DNA of 64,000 nt from Bradyrhizobium sp. B124 (GTDB lineage: Bacteria > Pseudomonadota > Alphaproteobacteria > Rhizobiales > Xanthobacteraceae), in assembly GCF_038967635.1 (NCBI RefSeq), contig NZ_CP152413.1, positions 310,001 to 374,000 on the forward strand, in the 5' to 3' direction. A model generated the notes under the pieces. That model had not been told where the DNA came from. It did no database searches and saw only the letters and a list, made by a program, of their open reading frames with translations. The translations under genes were made by a program, and so were the position numbers. Shown here piece after piece: positions 29,657-38,077 of the stretch; the first letter of the stretch is position 1, and the number at the start of each line of letters is the position of its first letter.

Positions 29657-30829
29657 ATGACAGCAGCCAGCATTGTGGGTTGGGCGCACACGCCATTCGG
29701 AAAGTTTGACGCGGAGACCGTCGAGGGCCTCGTCGTCAAGGTCGCCAACGAGGCGCTCGCCGATGCCGGCATTGCCGCATCCGACGTCGACGAGATCATG
29801 CTCGGCCATTTCAACGCCGGCTTCTCGCCGCAGGATTTTACGGCGTCACTGGTGCTGCAGGCCAATCCGGCGCTGCGCTTCAAGCCGACCACCCGCGTCG
29901 AGAACGCCTGCGCCACCGGATCGGCCGCCGTGCACCAGGGCATTCGTGCCATCGAGGCGGGCGCTGCGAAGATCGTGCTGGTCGTCGGCGTCGAGCAGAT
30001 GACGAAGACGCCGGGCCCGGAGATCGGCAAGAACCTCCTGAAGGCGTCGTATCTGCCTGAGGACGGCGACACGGTCGGCGGCTTCGCCGGCGTGTTCGGC
30101 AAGATCGCGCAGGCTTATTTCCAGAAATACGGCGACCAGTCGGATGCGCTGGCGATGATCGCCGCCAAGAACCACAAGAACGGCGTCGCCAACCCCTACG
30201 CTCAGATGCGCAAGGATTTCGGCTTCGAGTTCTGCCGCGCCGAGAGCGACAAGAACCCGTTCGTCGCCGGTCCCTTGAAGCGCACCGATTGCTCGCTGGT
30301 GTCGGACGGCGCCGCCGCGCTGGTGCTGACCGATGCCGAGACCGCCAAGACCATGGGCAAGGCGGTGAACATCCGGGCCACTGCCCATGCGCAGGATTTC
30401 CTGCCGATGTCCAAGCGCGACATCCTGCAGTTCGAAGGCTGCACTGTTGCCTGGCAGCGCGCGCTGCAGAAGGCTGGACTGCAGCTCTCCGATCTCTCCT
30501 TCGTCGAGACCCACGACTGCTTCACGGTCGCCGAGCTGATCGAATATGAAGCGATGGGCCTGACGCCGAAGGGGCAGGGGGCGCGCGCGATCATGGAAGG
30601 CTGGACCCAGAAGGATGGCAAGCTGCCGGTCAATCCGTCCGGCGGCCTCAAGGCCAAGGGCCATCCAATCGGCGCCACCGGCGTTTCCATGCACGTGATG
30701 AGCGCAATGCAGCTCGCCGGGCAGGCGCCCGAGGGCATGCAGCTCAAGAACCCGCAGATCGGCGGCATCTTCAACATGGGCGGCGCTGCGGTCGCCAATT
30801 ACGTCTCGATCCTCGAGCCGGCGAAGTAG
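29657..30829 (+). CDS. Thiolase family protein (SCP-x/acetyl-CoA acetyltransferase-like)
   Basis: 390 residues from the ATG at 29657 (GGGAG site). Nucleophile Cys present at C85 (VENACATGSAA) and the GHPIGATG His motif is intact, but the usual second catalytic Cys motif CxGGG is replaced by NMGGAAV, as in SCP-x-type thiolases. Likely cleaves or transfers an acetyl or propionyl unit from a bulky 3-ketoacyl-CoA. One base separates it from the acyl-CoA ligase gene. Confidence 0.87.
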   Translation: MTAASIVGWAHTPFGKFDAETVEGLVVKVANEALADAGIAASDVDEIMLGHFNAGFSPQDFTASLVLQANPALRFKPTTRVENACATGSAAVHQGIRAIEAGAAKIVLVVGVEQMTKTPGPEIGKNLLKASYLPEDGDTVGGFAGVFGKIAQAYFQKYGDQSDALAMIAAKNHKNGVANPYAQMRKDFGFEFCRAESDKNPFVAGPLKRTDCSLVSDGAAALVLTDAETAKTMGKAVNIRATAHAQDFLPMSKRDILQFEGCTVAWQRALQKAGLQLSDLSFVETHDCFTVAELIEYEAMGLTPKGQGARAIMEGWTQKDGKLPVNPSGGLKAKGHPIGATGVSMHVMSAMQLAGQAPEGMQLKNPQIGGIFNMGGAAVANYVSILEPAK

Positions 30830-30830
30830 C

Positions 30831-32375
30831 TTGAACATTGCCGAATGGCTGGCGGCGACGGCACGGGCGCGTCCCGATGCGCCGGCGCTGCTGACCGGGT
30901 TCGACCTCGACGCTGACTATGCAACCTTTGCCCGCCGCGCCGCGTCGATCGGGGCGACGCTGGCGCGCGATCACGGCATTGCCGCTGGCGACCGCATCGC
31001 GCTGTTTGCCGGCAATTGCACGCAATATCTCGAATGCCTCTATGGCATCTGGTGGATCGGCGCCGCGGCGATCCCGATCAACGCCAAGCTGCACGGCCGC
31101 GAGGCGGCATGGATCTGCGGCAATGGCGGCGCCAAACTGGCTTTCGTGTCCGACGACACGATCGGTGCGCTGCTTGAGGCGAAGGACGACTGCCCCGCCG
31201 GCATGACCATGCTGTCGGTCGATAGCGACGCTTACAAGGCGATGCGAAGCGGCGAGGGGCCAGCTGCGCCATTGCCGCGCGAAAGCAACGATCTTGCCTG
31301 GCTGTTCTACACCTCGGGCACCACGGGTCGTCCCAAGGGGGTGATGCTCAGCCACGGCAATCTGGTTGCGATGTCGCTGTGCTATCTCGCCGACGTCGAC
31401 GCGGCGACGCCGAACGATGCCTCGCTTTATGCGGCGCCGATCTCGCATGGCGCCGGCCTCTATAATTTCCCGCATGTTCGGATGGGCGGCCGGCACGTCG
31501 TTCCTGAGTCCGGCGGATTCGATCCGGACGAGGTGCTCAACCTCGGCCGCCAGCTCGACAATGTCGTGGTGTTCGCGGCGCCCACCATGGTGCGCCGTTT
31601 GGTCGATGCCGCCAAGAAGCGCGGCGAGAACGGCGAGGGACTGCGCACCATCATCTATGGCGGCGGGCCGATGTACACCGCCGACATCACCGATGCGATC
31701 GCGACCATGGGGCAGCGCTTCGTGCAGATCTATGGCCAGGGCGAGTCCCCGATGACGATCACGGCGCTGTCGCGCGACTGGCACCGCGCGAGCAATCATC
31801 CGCGCTATCTCGAACGGCTGGCTTCGGTCGGCACCGCGCAGAGCGTCGTCACCGTGCGCATCACCGACAAGGACGGCAAGCTGCTGCCCGCAGGCGAGAC
31901 CGGCGAGATCGAGGTCAAGGGTGCGACCGTGATGCTCGGCTACTGGAACAATCCGAAAGCCAATGCCGAGACGCTGAAGGGCGGCTGGCTGCGCACCGGC
32001 GATGTCGGCCGGCTCGATGCCGACGGCTTCCTGACGCTGTCCGACCGTTCCAAGGACGTGATCATCTCCGGCGGCACCAATATCTATCCGCGCGAGGTCG
32101 AGGAAGCGCTGCTGACGCATCCTGATGTCCGCGAGGTCTCGGCGATTGGTGTGCCAGATCCGGAATGGGGCGAGATCGTCGTCGCCTGCATCGTGCTCAA
32201 GGACGGCGCCGCCGCCGACGACGGCAGGCTCGACGCGCATTGCCTTGCCTCGATCGCCCGCTTCAAGCGGCCGAAGCGCTATGTCTATCTCGATGCCCTG
32301 CCGAAGAACAATTATGGCAAGGTGCTGAAGACCGCGCTGCGGGAGATGATGGCCAAAGGATCGGTTAAGGGATAG
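30831..32375 (+). CDS. AMP-forming acyl-CoA ligase
   Basis: 514 residues, starting with TTG at 30831, one base after the thiolase stop. ANL-family motifs: YTSGTTGRPKG (AMP binding), YGQGESPMTI, TGDVGRLDADGF, and the C-terminal NYGKVLK with the catalytic Lys. It activates a carboxylic acid to its CoA thioester. Medium- or branched-chain or aromatic acids are all possible; the neighbours point to a catabolic role. Confidence 0.9.
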   Translation: MNIAEWLAATARARPDAPALLTGFDLDADYATFARRAASIGATLARDHGIAAGDRIALFAGNCTQYLECLYGIWWIGAAAIPINAKLHGREAAWICGNGGAKLAFVSDDTIGALLEAKDDCPAGMTMLSVDSDAYKAMRSGEGPAAPLPRESNDLAWLFYTSGTTGRPKGVMLSHGNLVAMSLCYLADVDAATPNDASLYAAPISHGAGLYNFPHVRMGGRHVVPESGGFDPDEVLNLGRQLDNVVVFAAPTMVRRLVDAAKKRGENGEGLRTIIYGGGPMYTADITDAIATMGQRFVQIYGQGESPMTITALSRDWHRASNHPRYLERLASVGTAQSVVTVRITDKDGKLLPAGETGEIEVKGATVMLGYWNNPKANAETLKGGWLRTGDVGRLDADGFLTLSDRSKDVIISGGTNIYPREVEEALLTHPDVREVSAIGVPDPEWGEIVVACIVLKDGAAADDGRLDAHCLASIARFKRPKRYVYLDALPKNNYGKVLKTALREMMAKGSVKG

Positions 32376-32432
32376 GCCGCCGCCTCCCGTCGCGCTAAGC
32401 TTGCGTGTGCCTTGTCACCGGGAGAACGGACC

Positions 32433-32633
32433 ATGGGAATCGAGACGTCTCTGTCGCTGTCGGAAGTGAACGATCGCATCGCAATCCTCCGGGACAATAT
32501 CAGGCAGCTGATCGAGCAGGCCGCAGGTGCCGCTGGCGCCGAAGTCGAGGAGCGCATCGCCGAGCGGCTCGAGCAGCAGAATGCGGAACTGGAAAAGCTC
32601 CTGAAGGCGCGCGAGGCGATGACCGGGCAGTAA
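32433..32633 (+). CDS. Small coiled-coil hypothetical protein
   Basis: 66 residues from the ATG at 32433 (GGGAGA upstream). Almost wholly helical with heptad-like Leu/Ile spacing (IAILRDNIRQLIEQ; IAERLEQQNAELEKLLKARE). No known domain. It could form a dimer; its placement between ligase and CoA-transferase genes may be incidental. Confidence 0.7.
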   Translation: MGIETSLSLSEVNDRIAILRDNIRQLIEQAAGAAGAEVEERIAERLEQQNAELEKLLKAREAMTGQ

Positions 32634-32767
32634 CCGGCATCGGGCCGGCGGCGGGCTTCGTCTTTGCCCGCCCTGCGTTCCGCCGCGCGGAAACGATCCG
32701 GCCGCCGCCGCGCATACGCCCATACGCCCGGCGCAGCTTGATCTCGGCGAACAGCTCCCGTTAGTAG

Positions 32768-32838
32768 GCATGATCCGGAAAAGTGCAAAGCGGCTTTCCG
32801 GAAAAGCTCATGCTCAAAAGACGCCAAAGCGCGATGAC
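32768..32838. repeat. Palindromic repeat, family E
   Basis: GCATGATCCGGAAA and TTTCCGGAAAAGCTCATGC face each other, followed by CAAAGCGCGATGA. This pattern is familiar from intergenic repeats of rhizobia. Only one copy is in the window. Confidence 0.6.
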
Positions 32839-32899
32839 GCTCGCCTGATCTCATCACGCTTTAGCTGCGTAAACAGGACATCCGGGAGCGAACAGGACG

Positions 32900-34099
32900 A
32901 TGGGACCACTGCAGGGTATCAAGGTCGTCGACATGACGACCGTGCTGATGGGACCCTATGCCACCCAGATGCTTGGCGACTACGGCGCCGACGTCATCAA
33001 GGTGGAATCGCCTGACGGCGACGTGACGCGGCAGATCGGTCCGACCCGGCATCCGGGCATGGGGCCGGTGTTCCTCAACACCAACCGCAGCAAGCGCTCG
33101 GTCTGCCTCGATCTGAAGAAGCCGGCGGGGCGCGAGGCCGTGCTGCGGCTGATCGCGCAGGCCGACGTGCTGGTCTACAATGTGCGCCCACAGGCGATGG
33201 CGCGGCTGCAACTCGGTTACGACGTCGTCGCCAAGGTCAATCCGCGGCTGATCTATGCCGGCGTGTTCGGCTTCGGCCAGGAAGGGCCCTATGCCGCAAA
33301 GCCCGCCTATGACGATCTGATCCAGGGCGCCACCGCGCTGCCGGCCCTGATGGCGCAGACCTCGGACGGGGTGCCGCGCTACGTGCCGAATGCGCTGGTC
33401 GATCGCATCGTCGGGCTCACCGCGGTCGGCGCGATCTGCGCGAGCCTCGTGCATCGCGACCGCACCGGGCAGGGCCAGCGCGTCGACATTCCGATGTTCG
33501 AGACCATGGCCGGCTTCGTCATGGGTGACCATATGGGCGGGCTGACCTACGATCCGCCGCTCGACAAGGGCGGCTACGCGCGGCATCTGTCGCCGGACCG
33601 GCGACCCTACAAGACGCTGGACGGCTATATCTGCGTGATCGTCTACAACGACAAGCAGTGGGAGAACTTCTTCAAGGCGACCGGCCGCGACGATCTGCGC
33701 AGCGATCCGAAATTCGCGACCTTCGCCGGCCGCGCCACCAATATCGATGTCGTTTACGCCGAGCTTGCGCGCATCCTGCAGACCAAGACCACGGCCGAGT
33801 GGAACGAGATCCTCGAAAAGGCCGACGTGCCCGTGATGCCGATGCACGATCTAGAGAGCCTGCTGGAGGACCCGCATATGGTCGCGACCGGCGTCTTCCC
33901 CGTGATCGATCATCCGACCGAGGGCCGCATCCGCAGCATGACGCCGTCGGCGCGCTGGTCGGAGACCAAGGTCGAGCCAAGCCGGCTGGCGCCCAGGCTC
34001 GGCGAGCACAGCGCGGAGATTTTGCGCGAGGCGGGTTTCTCCACTGACGAGATCGCGGCGATGGTGCGCGACGGCGCGGCCAAAGTGGTGAAGGCATAG
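32900..34099 (+). CDS. Family III CoA transferase (CaiB/BaiF)
   Basis: 399 residues. CaiB/BaiF hallmarks: GIKVVDMTTVLMGPYATQML at the N-terminus, GADVIKVE, NRSKRSVCLDLK, and YDDLIQG with the expected catalytic Asp. It moves CoA between acyl groups, giving an energy-free activation route next to the acyl-CoA ligase. Eleven bases before the acyl-CoA dehydrogenase gene. Confidence 0.92.
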   Translation: MGPLQGIKVVDMTTVLMGPYATQMLGDYGADVIKVESPDGDVTRQIGPTRHPGMGPVFLNTNRSKRSVCLDLKKPAGREAVLRLIAQADVLVYNVRPQAMARLQLGYDVVAKVNPRLIYAGVFGFGQEGPYAAKPAYDDLIQGATALPALMAQTSDGVPRYVPNALVDRIVGLTAVGAICASLVHRDRTGQGQRVDIPMFETMAGFVMGDHMGGLTYDPPLDKGGYARHLSPDRRPYKTLDGYICVIVYNDKQWENFFKATGRDDLRSDPKFATFAGRATNIDVVYAELARILQTKTTAEWNEILEKADVPVMPMHDLESLLEDPHMVATGVFPVIDHPTEGRIRSMTPSARWSETKVEPSRLAPRLGEHSAEILREAGFSTDEIAAMVRDGAAKVVKA

Positions 34100-34110
34100 G
34101 AGCACGACAG

Positions 34111-35277
34111 ATGGATTTCGCACTCTCCGCCAACCAGGAATCGATCCGCGACGCCGTCGCCAAGATCTGCACCCGCTTTGACGAGGCCTACTGGCTGAAG
34201 AAGGACAAGGAGGGCGGCTATCCCGCCGACTTCCATCGCGCGCTGGCCGATGCCGGCTGGCTCGGCATCTGTATCCCCGAGGAGTATGGCGGCTCCGGGC
34301 TCGGTATCACCGATGCCGCGATCATGATGCGCACGATCTCCGAATCCGGCGCCGGCATGTCGGGCGCGTCCGCGGTGCACATGAACGTGTTCGGGCTCAA
34401 TCCGGTGGTGGTGTTCGGTACCAAGGAGCAGTGCCAGCGCATGCTGCCGCCGATCATCGACGGCCGCGACAAGTCCTGCTTCGCGGTGACCGAGCCCAAC
34501 ACCGGCCTCAACACCACGCAGCTCAAGACCCGCGCGGTGCGCCAGGGCGACAAATACGTCGTCAACGGCCAGAAGGTGTGGATCTCGACGGCGCAGGTCG
34601 CCAACAAGATCCTGCTGCTCGCTCGCACCACGCCGCTGGAGGAGGTGCACAGCCCGACCCATGGCCTCAGCCTGTTTTACACCGACTTCGACCGCAAGCG
34701 CGTCACCGTGCACGAGATCGAGAAGATGGGCCGCAAGCCCGTCGACTCCAACGAGCTGTTCTTCGAGAATTTCGAGATTCCGGTCGAAGACCGCATCGGC
34801 GAAGAGGGGCGCGGCTTCGAATACATCCTGCACGGCATGAACCCCGAGCGCATCCTGATCGCAGCCGAAGCGGTCGGCCTCGGCCAGATCGCGCTGAAGC
34901 GGGCGTCGGAATACGCCAAGGGCCGCATCGTGTTCAACCGCCCGATCGGCATGAACCAGGGGATCCAGCATCCGCTGGCGAAGTGCTGGATGGAGCTCGA
35001 GGCTGCCTGGCTGATGGTGCTGCGCGCCGGCTGGCAGTATGACCAGAACCTGCCCTGCGGCCCGGCCGCGAACGCGGCAAAGTATCTCGCGGCGGAAGCC
35101 GGCTTCCACGCCTGCGAGCAGGCGGTGATGACGCATGGCGGCTTCGGCTATGCCAAGGAGTATCACGTCGAGCGCTATTTCAGGGAATCGCTGATCCCGC
35201 GCATCGCGCCGATCAGCCCGCAGCTCATCCTCAGCTTCATCGGCGAGAAGGTGCTCGGCCTTCCGAAGTCGTATTGA
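34111..35277 (+). CDS. Acyl-CoA dehydrogenase
   Basis: 388 residues with TAGGAG upstream. FAD-dependent ACAD fold in three domains; SCFAVTEPNTGLNTTQLKT and VNGQKVWISTAQ are the flavin-binding motifs, and THGGFGYAKEYHVERYFR lies in the C-terminal active-site region. It adds an alpha-beta double bond to an acyl-CoA. It is not closely like the isobutyryl-CoA enzyme at 62502. Confidence 0.92.
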   Translation: MDFALSANQESIRDAVAKICTRFDEAYWLKKDKEGGYPADFHRALADAGWLGICIPEEYGGSGLGITDAAIMMRTISESGAGMSGASAVHMNVFGLNPVVVFGTKEQCQRMLPPIIDGRDKSCFAVTEPNTGLNTTQLKTRAVRQGDKYVVNGQKVWISTAQVANKILLLARTTPLEEVHSPTHGLSLFYTDFDRKRVTVHEIEKMGRKPVDSNELFFENFEIPVEDRIGEEGRGFEYILHGMNPERILIAAEAVGLGQIALKRASEYAKGRIVFNRPIGMNQGIQHPLAKCWMELEAAWLMVLRAGWQYDQNLPCGPAANAAKYLAAEAGFHACEQAVMTHGGFGYAKEYHVERYFRESLIPRIAPISPQLILSFIGEKVLGLPKSY

Positions 35278-35296
35278 TGGTCGGGAATTTCCACAG

Positions 35297-35406
35297 CGTC
35301 ATTCCGGGATGCGCCGTCAGGCGCCGGCCCGGAATCCATCGGGCCACATGCGAAGCCGGTGAAATGGATTCCGGGCTCGCCGCTTTGCGTCGCCCCGGAA
35401 TGACGA
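35297..35406. repeat. Palindromic repeat, family A, copy 2
   Basis: CGTCATTCCGGGATGCGCC...CCGGAATCCAT and ATGGATTCCGGGCTCGC...CCCCGGAATGACG form a long interrupted stem. It lies between the acyl-CoA dehydrogenase and thiolase-like genes. Confidence 0.85.
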
Positions 35407-35425
35407 CGGAGAGAGTGGAGACAAG

Positions 35426-36562
35426 ATGAGCTTCGTCACCGGCGTCGGCCTCACATCCTTCGGCAAGCATGAGGGCCTGTCCTCGCTCGACCTGATGAGC
35501 AAGGCGGCCGAGCTTGCGATCTCCGGTGCCGGGTTGAAGCGCTCCGACATCGACGGCATTCTCTGCGGTTATTCCACGGTCTCGCCCCATATCATGCTGG
35601 CCACCGTGTTCGCCGAGCATTTTGGTATTCGTCCGTCCTATGCCCACGCCGTGCAGGTCGGCGGCGCCACGGGCCTCGCGATGACTATGCTGGCGCATCA
35701 CCTCGTCGACGCCGGTGTCGCAAAACACGTGCTGGTGGTCGGCGGCGAGAATCGCCTGACCGGGCAGAGCCGCGACGCCTCGATCCAGGCGCTGGCCCAG
35801 GTCGGCCATCCCGACTACGAGGTGACGCTGGGGCCGACGATCCCGGCCTATTACGGCCTGGTCGCGACGCGCTACATGCATGAATACGGCCTCACGCAAG
35901 AGGACCTTGCCGAGTTCGCGGTGCTGATGCGCAAGCACGCGCTGATGCATCCCGGCGCTCAATTCCACGAGCCGATCACGGTTTCCGACGTGATGGCTTC
36001 GAAGCCGGTGGCGATGCCGCTCAAACTGCTCGACTGCTGCCCGGTCTCCGACGGCGGCGCCGCCTGCGTGATCAGCCGCGAGCCGACCGGCGCGCGGCGG
36101 GTTCGCATCCGCGGCTGCGCCCAGGCGCACACCCATCAGCACGTCACGGCCGCGCCCGCGCTGAGTGAGCTCGGCGCGGAGATCTCGATCGCGAAGGCGA
36201 AAGAAGTGTCGGGTGTCGCGATATCAGACGTGCGTTACGCCGCGGTCTACGACAGCTTCACGATCACGCTCGCGATGCTGCTGGAGGATCTCGGCCTCGC
36301 CAAGCGCGGCGAGGCGGCCGCGCGGGTGCGCGCCGGCTATTTCAATCAGGATGGCGAGATGCCGCTCAACACCCATGGCGGGCTGCTCAGCTATGGCCAT
36401 TGCGGCGTCGGCGGCGCGATGGCGCATCTGGTCGAAACCCATCTGCAGATGACCGGCCGCGCCGACAATCGCCAGGTCCGCGACGCCTCGGTTGCGTTGC
36501 TGCACGGCGACGGCGGCGTGCTGTCCTCCCACGTCAGCATGTTCCTGGAGCGCGTGCGATGA
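35426..36562 (+). CDS. Thiolase-fold protein lacking the nucleophile Cys (Ltp2/lipid-transfer type)
   Basis: 378 residues. Overall thiolase fold, but the loop that should carry the nucleophile reads VQVGGATGLAM with no Cys, and the C-terminal motif is HGDGGVLSS. YDSFTIT and HGGLLSYGHCGVGG match the lipid-transfer group that includes Ltp2, a retro-aldolase of steroid side-chain degradation that works with a DUF35 partner. Its stop overlaps the start of a DUF35 gene (ATGA), which supports a two-subunit aldolase rather than a thiolase. The substrate is not known. Confidence 0.82.
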   Translation: MSFVTGVGLTSFGKHEGLSSLDLMSKAAELAISGAGLKRSDIDGILCGYSTVSPHIMLATVFAEHFGIRPSYAHAVQVGGATGLAMTMLAHHLVDAGVAKHVLVVGGENRLTGQSRDASIQALAQVGHPDYEVTLGPTIPAYYGLVATRYMHEYGLTQEDLAEFAVLMRKHALMHPGAQFHEPITVSDVMASKPVAMPLKLLDCCPVSDGGAACVISREPTGARRVRIRGCAQAHTHQHVTAAPALSELGAEISIAKAKEVSGVAISDVRYAAVYDSFTITLAMLLEDLGLAKRGEAAARVRAGYFNQDGEMPLNTHGGLLSYGHCGVGGAMAHLVETHLQMTGRADNRQVRDASVALLHGDGGVLSSHVSMFLERVR

Positions 36563-36918
36563 GCGAACCGATCGCTGACTGGACCAGGGGCGCGGAAGCC
36601 ATCGCCTATCAGACCTGCAACGCCTGCGGCGCGCGGCAATATTTCCGCCGCAGCTTCTGCGCGGCCTGCGGCTCGCCTGATCTTGCCGAGCATCGCGCGA
36701 GCGGAGCAGGGACGGTGTATGCGGCGTCACTGGTCTGCCGCGCTGCGACGCCGGAGGCCCGGGCGCATGTGCCCTACAATATCGTGCTCGTGGATGCCGA
36801 CGAGGGCTTTCGCATGATGGCGCATGGCGACAACGACCTCGCCATCGGCGACAAGGTTTTGGCGCGCTTCACGCAATTCGCGGGACGGCTGGTTCCGTAT
36901 TTCGCAAAGGCGAAATGA
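36559..36918 (+). CDS. DUF35 zinc-ribbon/OB-fold protein
   Basis: 119 residues. A rubredoxin-like zinc ribbon CNACG...CAACG (residues ~20-41) followed by an OB-fold (residues ~50-110, SGAGTVYAAS...AIGDKVLARF). DUF35 proteins bind acyl-CoA and partner thiolase-fold enzymes. ATGA overlap with the upstream Cys-less thiolase makes a complex very likely. Confidence 0.9.
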   Translation: MSEPIADWTRGAEAIAYQTCNACGARQYFRRSFCAACGSPDLAEHRASGAGTVYAASLVCRAATPEARAHVPYNIVLVDADEGFRMMAHGDNDLAIGDKVLARFTQFAGRLVPYFAKAK

Positions 36919-36992
36919 GGGGCTGAACGATTCAGTCAGAACGCGAAACCAGGCTGAATTGGTTCGCTCTTGCCCCTCATAGTTTACGGATA

Positions 36993-37094
36993 CTATCGCC
37001 AATAAAAGACAAAGCTGGCGATGACGAGCATCGCCGTCACCGCCAGCATTTGCGCAAGCGCTTCCGAGGCCGCCCTCTTGGTGGCTTCCTTCAT
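36993..37094 (-). CDS. Very small single-pass membrane protein
   Basis: 33 residues read on the minus strand: MKEATKRAASEALAQ followed by a hydrophobic helix MLAVTAMLVIASFVFYW and a terminal Arg. An AGGGG site lies seven bases before the ATG at 37094. A basic N-terminus before one helix suggests a membrane peptide with the N-terminus inside. No function known. It fills the gap between the DUF35 and CMD genes on the opposite strand. Confidence 0.65.
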   Translation of the reverse strand: MKEATKRAASEALAQMLAVTAMLVIASFVFYWR

Positions 37095-37338
37095 GCGTTT
37101 CCCCTAGACTTGGGCGTGACTCATCGTTGCGCAAATTGCGCGCACGACGGCCAGATTTTGTACTCGGAACACCCCGCGTCGAGCATTCGCTTTTGATGAG
37201 TCCCCACTCAGCGAACATCGACTGTGTCAGGGTTGTCTGGGAATGCGGCGGCAATTTGACTCGCGCGTGTTGCTCCTGCGACGGGCGGCGGATACTGTTT
37301 CGGAACCCGACAGAAACGACAGAGATCAAGGTTAGGAA

Positions 37339-37866
37339 ATGGCCCGTATCGACTACTCCGATCCCGCGAAGGCAAGCCCGCGCACCCGCGAGATCCTCGA
37401 CAAGAACCGCAACGCCAACATCTTTCGCATGATGGCGCATTCGCCGAGCTACTTTGAACAATATTGCCGGCTCGGCGGCGCGATCCGCCACAAGGGCGAG
37501 CTCGATCCGATCGTGCGCGAGCTCGCGATCACGCGCACCGGCATTCTCTGCGAGGCGCCCTACGAGATCGTCGCGCACAAGCGCATCGGGAAGAATATCG
37601 GCGTCACCGACGAGCAGAACGCAGCGCTGGAGAACTGGCAGTCCGCGAGCTGCTTCAACGAGGTGCAGCGCGCGGCGCTCTCCTTCACCGATGAGGTCGT
37701 CAAGCTGAAGAAGCCGACGGACGCGACCTTCAAAGCGATCGCGGCACTGTTGACGCCGGCCGCGCTGATCGAGTTGCAGCTCTCGGTCGGCTTCTACGTC
37801 ATGACGTCGAAATTTCTCGAGACGTTCGAGATCGATATGCAGCCAGTGACGGAAGTGGTGAGCTAG
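37339..37866 (+). CDS. Carboxymuconolactone decarboxylase (CMD/AhpD-like) family protein
   Basis: 175 residues with an AGGAA site. All-helical CMD fold. The motif is ILCEAPYEIVAH, with the first Cys and the His but a Pro in place of the second AhpD-type Cys, so peroxidase activity by a Cys pair is unlikely. Many such proteins sit in aromatic or acyl-CoA catabolic clusters without proven reactions. About 420 bases after the DUF35 gene; own promoter likely. Confidence 0.85.
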   Translation: MARIDYSDPAKASPRTREILDKNRNANIFRMMAHSPSYFEQYCRLGGAIRHKGELDPIVRELAITRTGILCEAPYEIVAHKRIGKNIGVTDEQNAALENWQSASCFNEVQRAALSFTDEVVKLKKPTDATFKAIAALLTPAALIELQLSVGFYVMTSKFLETFEIDMQPVTEVVS

Positions 37867-37879
37867 GCGCGATCCGCAC

Positions 37880-38070
37880 TCTCTTGCCTCGCCCCGCGCC
37901 TGTCCCGCCGAAGCCTTGGCGAAGGCGGATGCGGGGAGAGGCCGGACTGCATGGAGCGAAGCGGAATGCGGTCCGGGTGAGGGGGCTCTCCGCGAGTTCG
38001 TCTCTCGGTCATTGCGCGGATGCAGACCCTCACCCCAGCCCTCTCCCCGTAAGAACGGGGCGAGGGGGAA
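37880..38070. repeat. Intergenic repeat-rich stretch
   Basis: Contains GCATGGAGCGAAGCGGAATGC and the motif CCCTCTCCCCGTAAGAACGG with its complement GGGCGAGGGG, short dyads typical of dispersed intergenic repeats. It lies between two convergent genes. No coding sequence seen. Confidence 0.55.
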
Positions 38071-38077
38071 ACAGCAA

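Noticed and set aside
29657..30829. Loss-of-function in the first thiolase because the second Cys motif is missing
   Set aside because: SCP-x-type thiolases naturally have this change, and the nucleophile Cys and GHPIGATG motif are intact.
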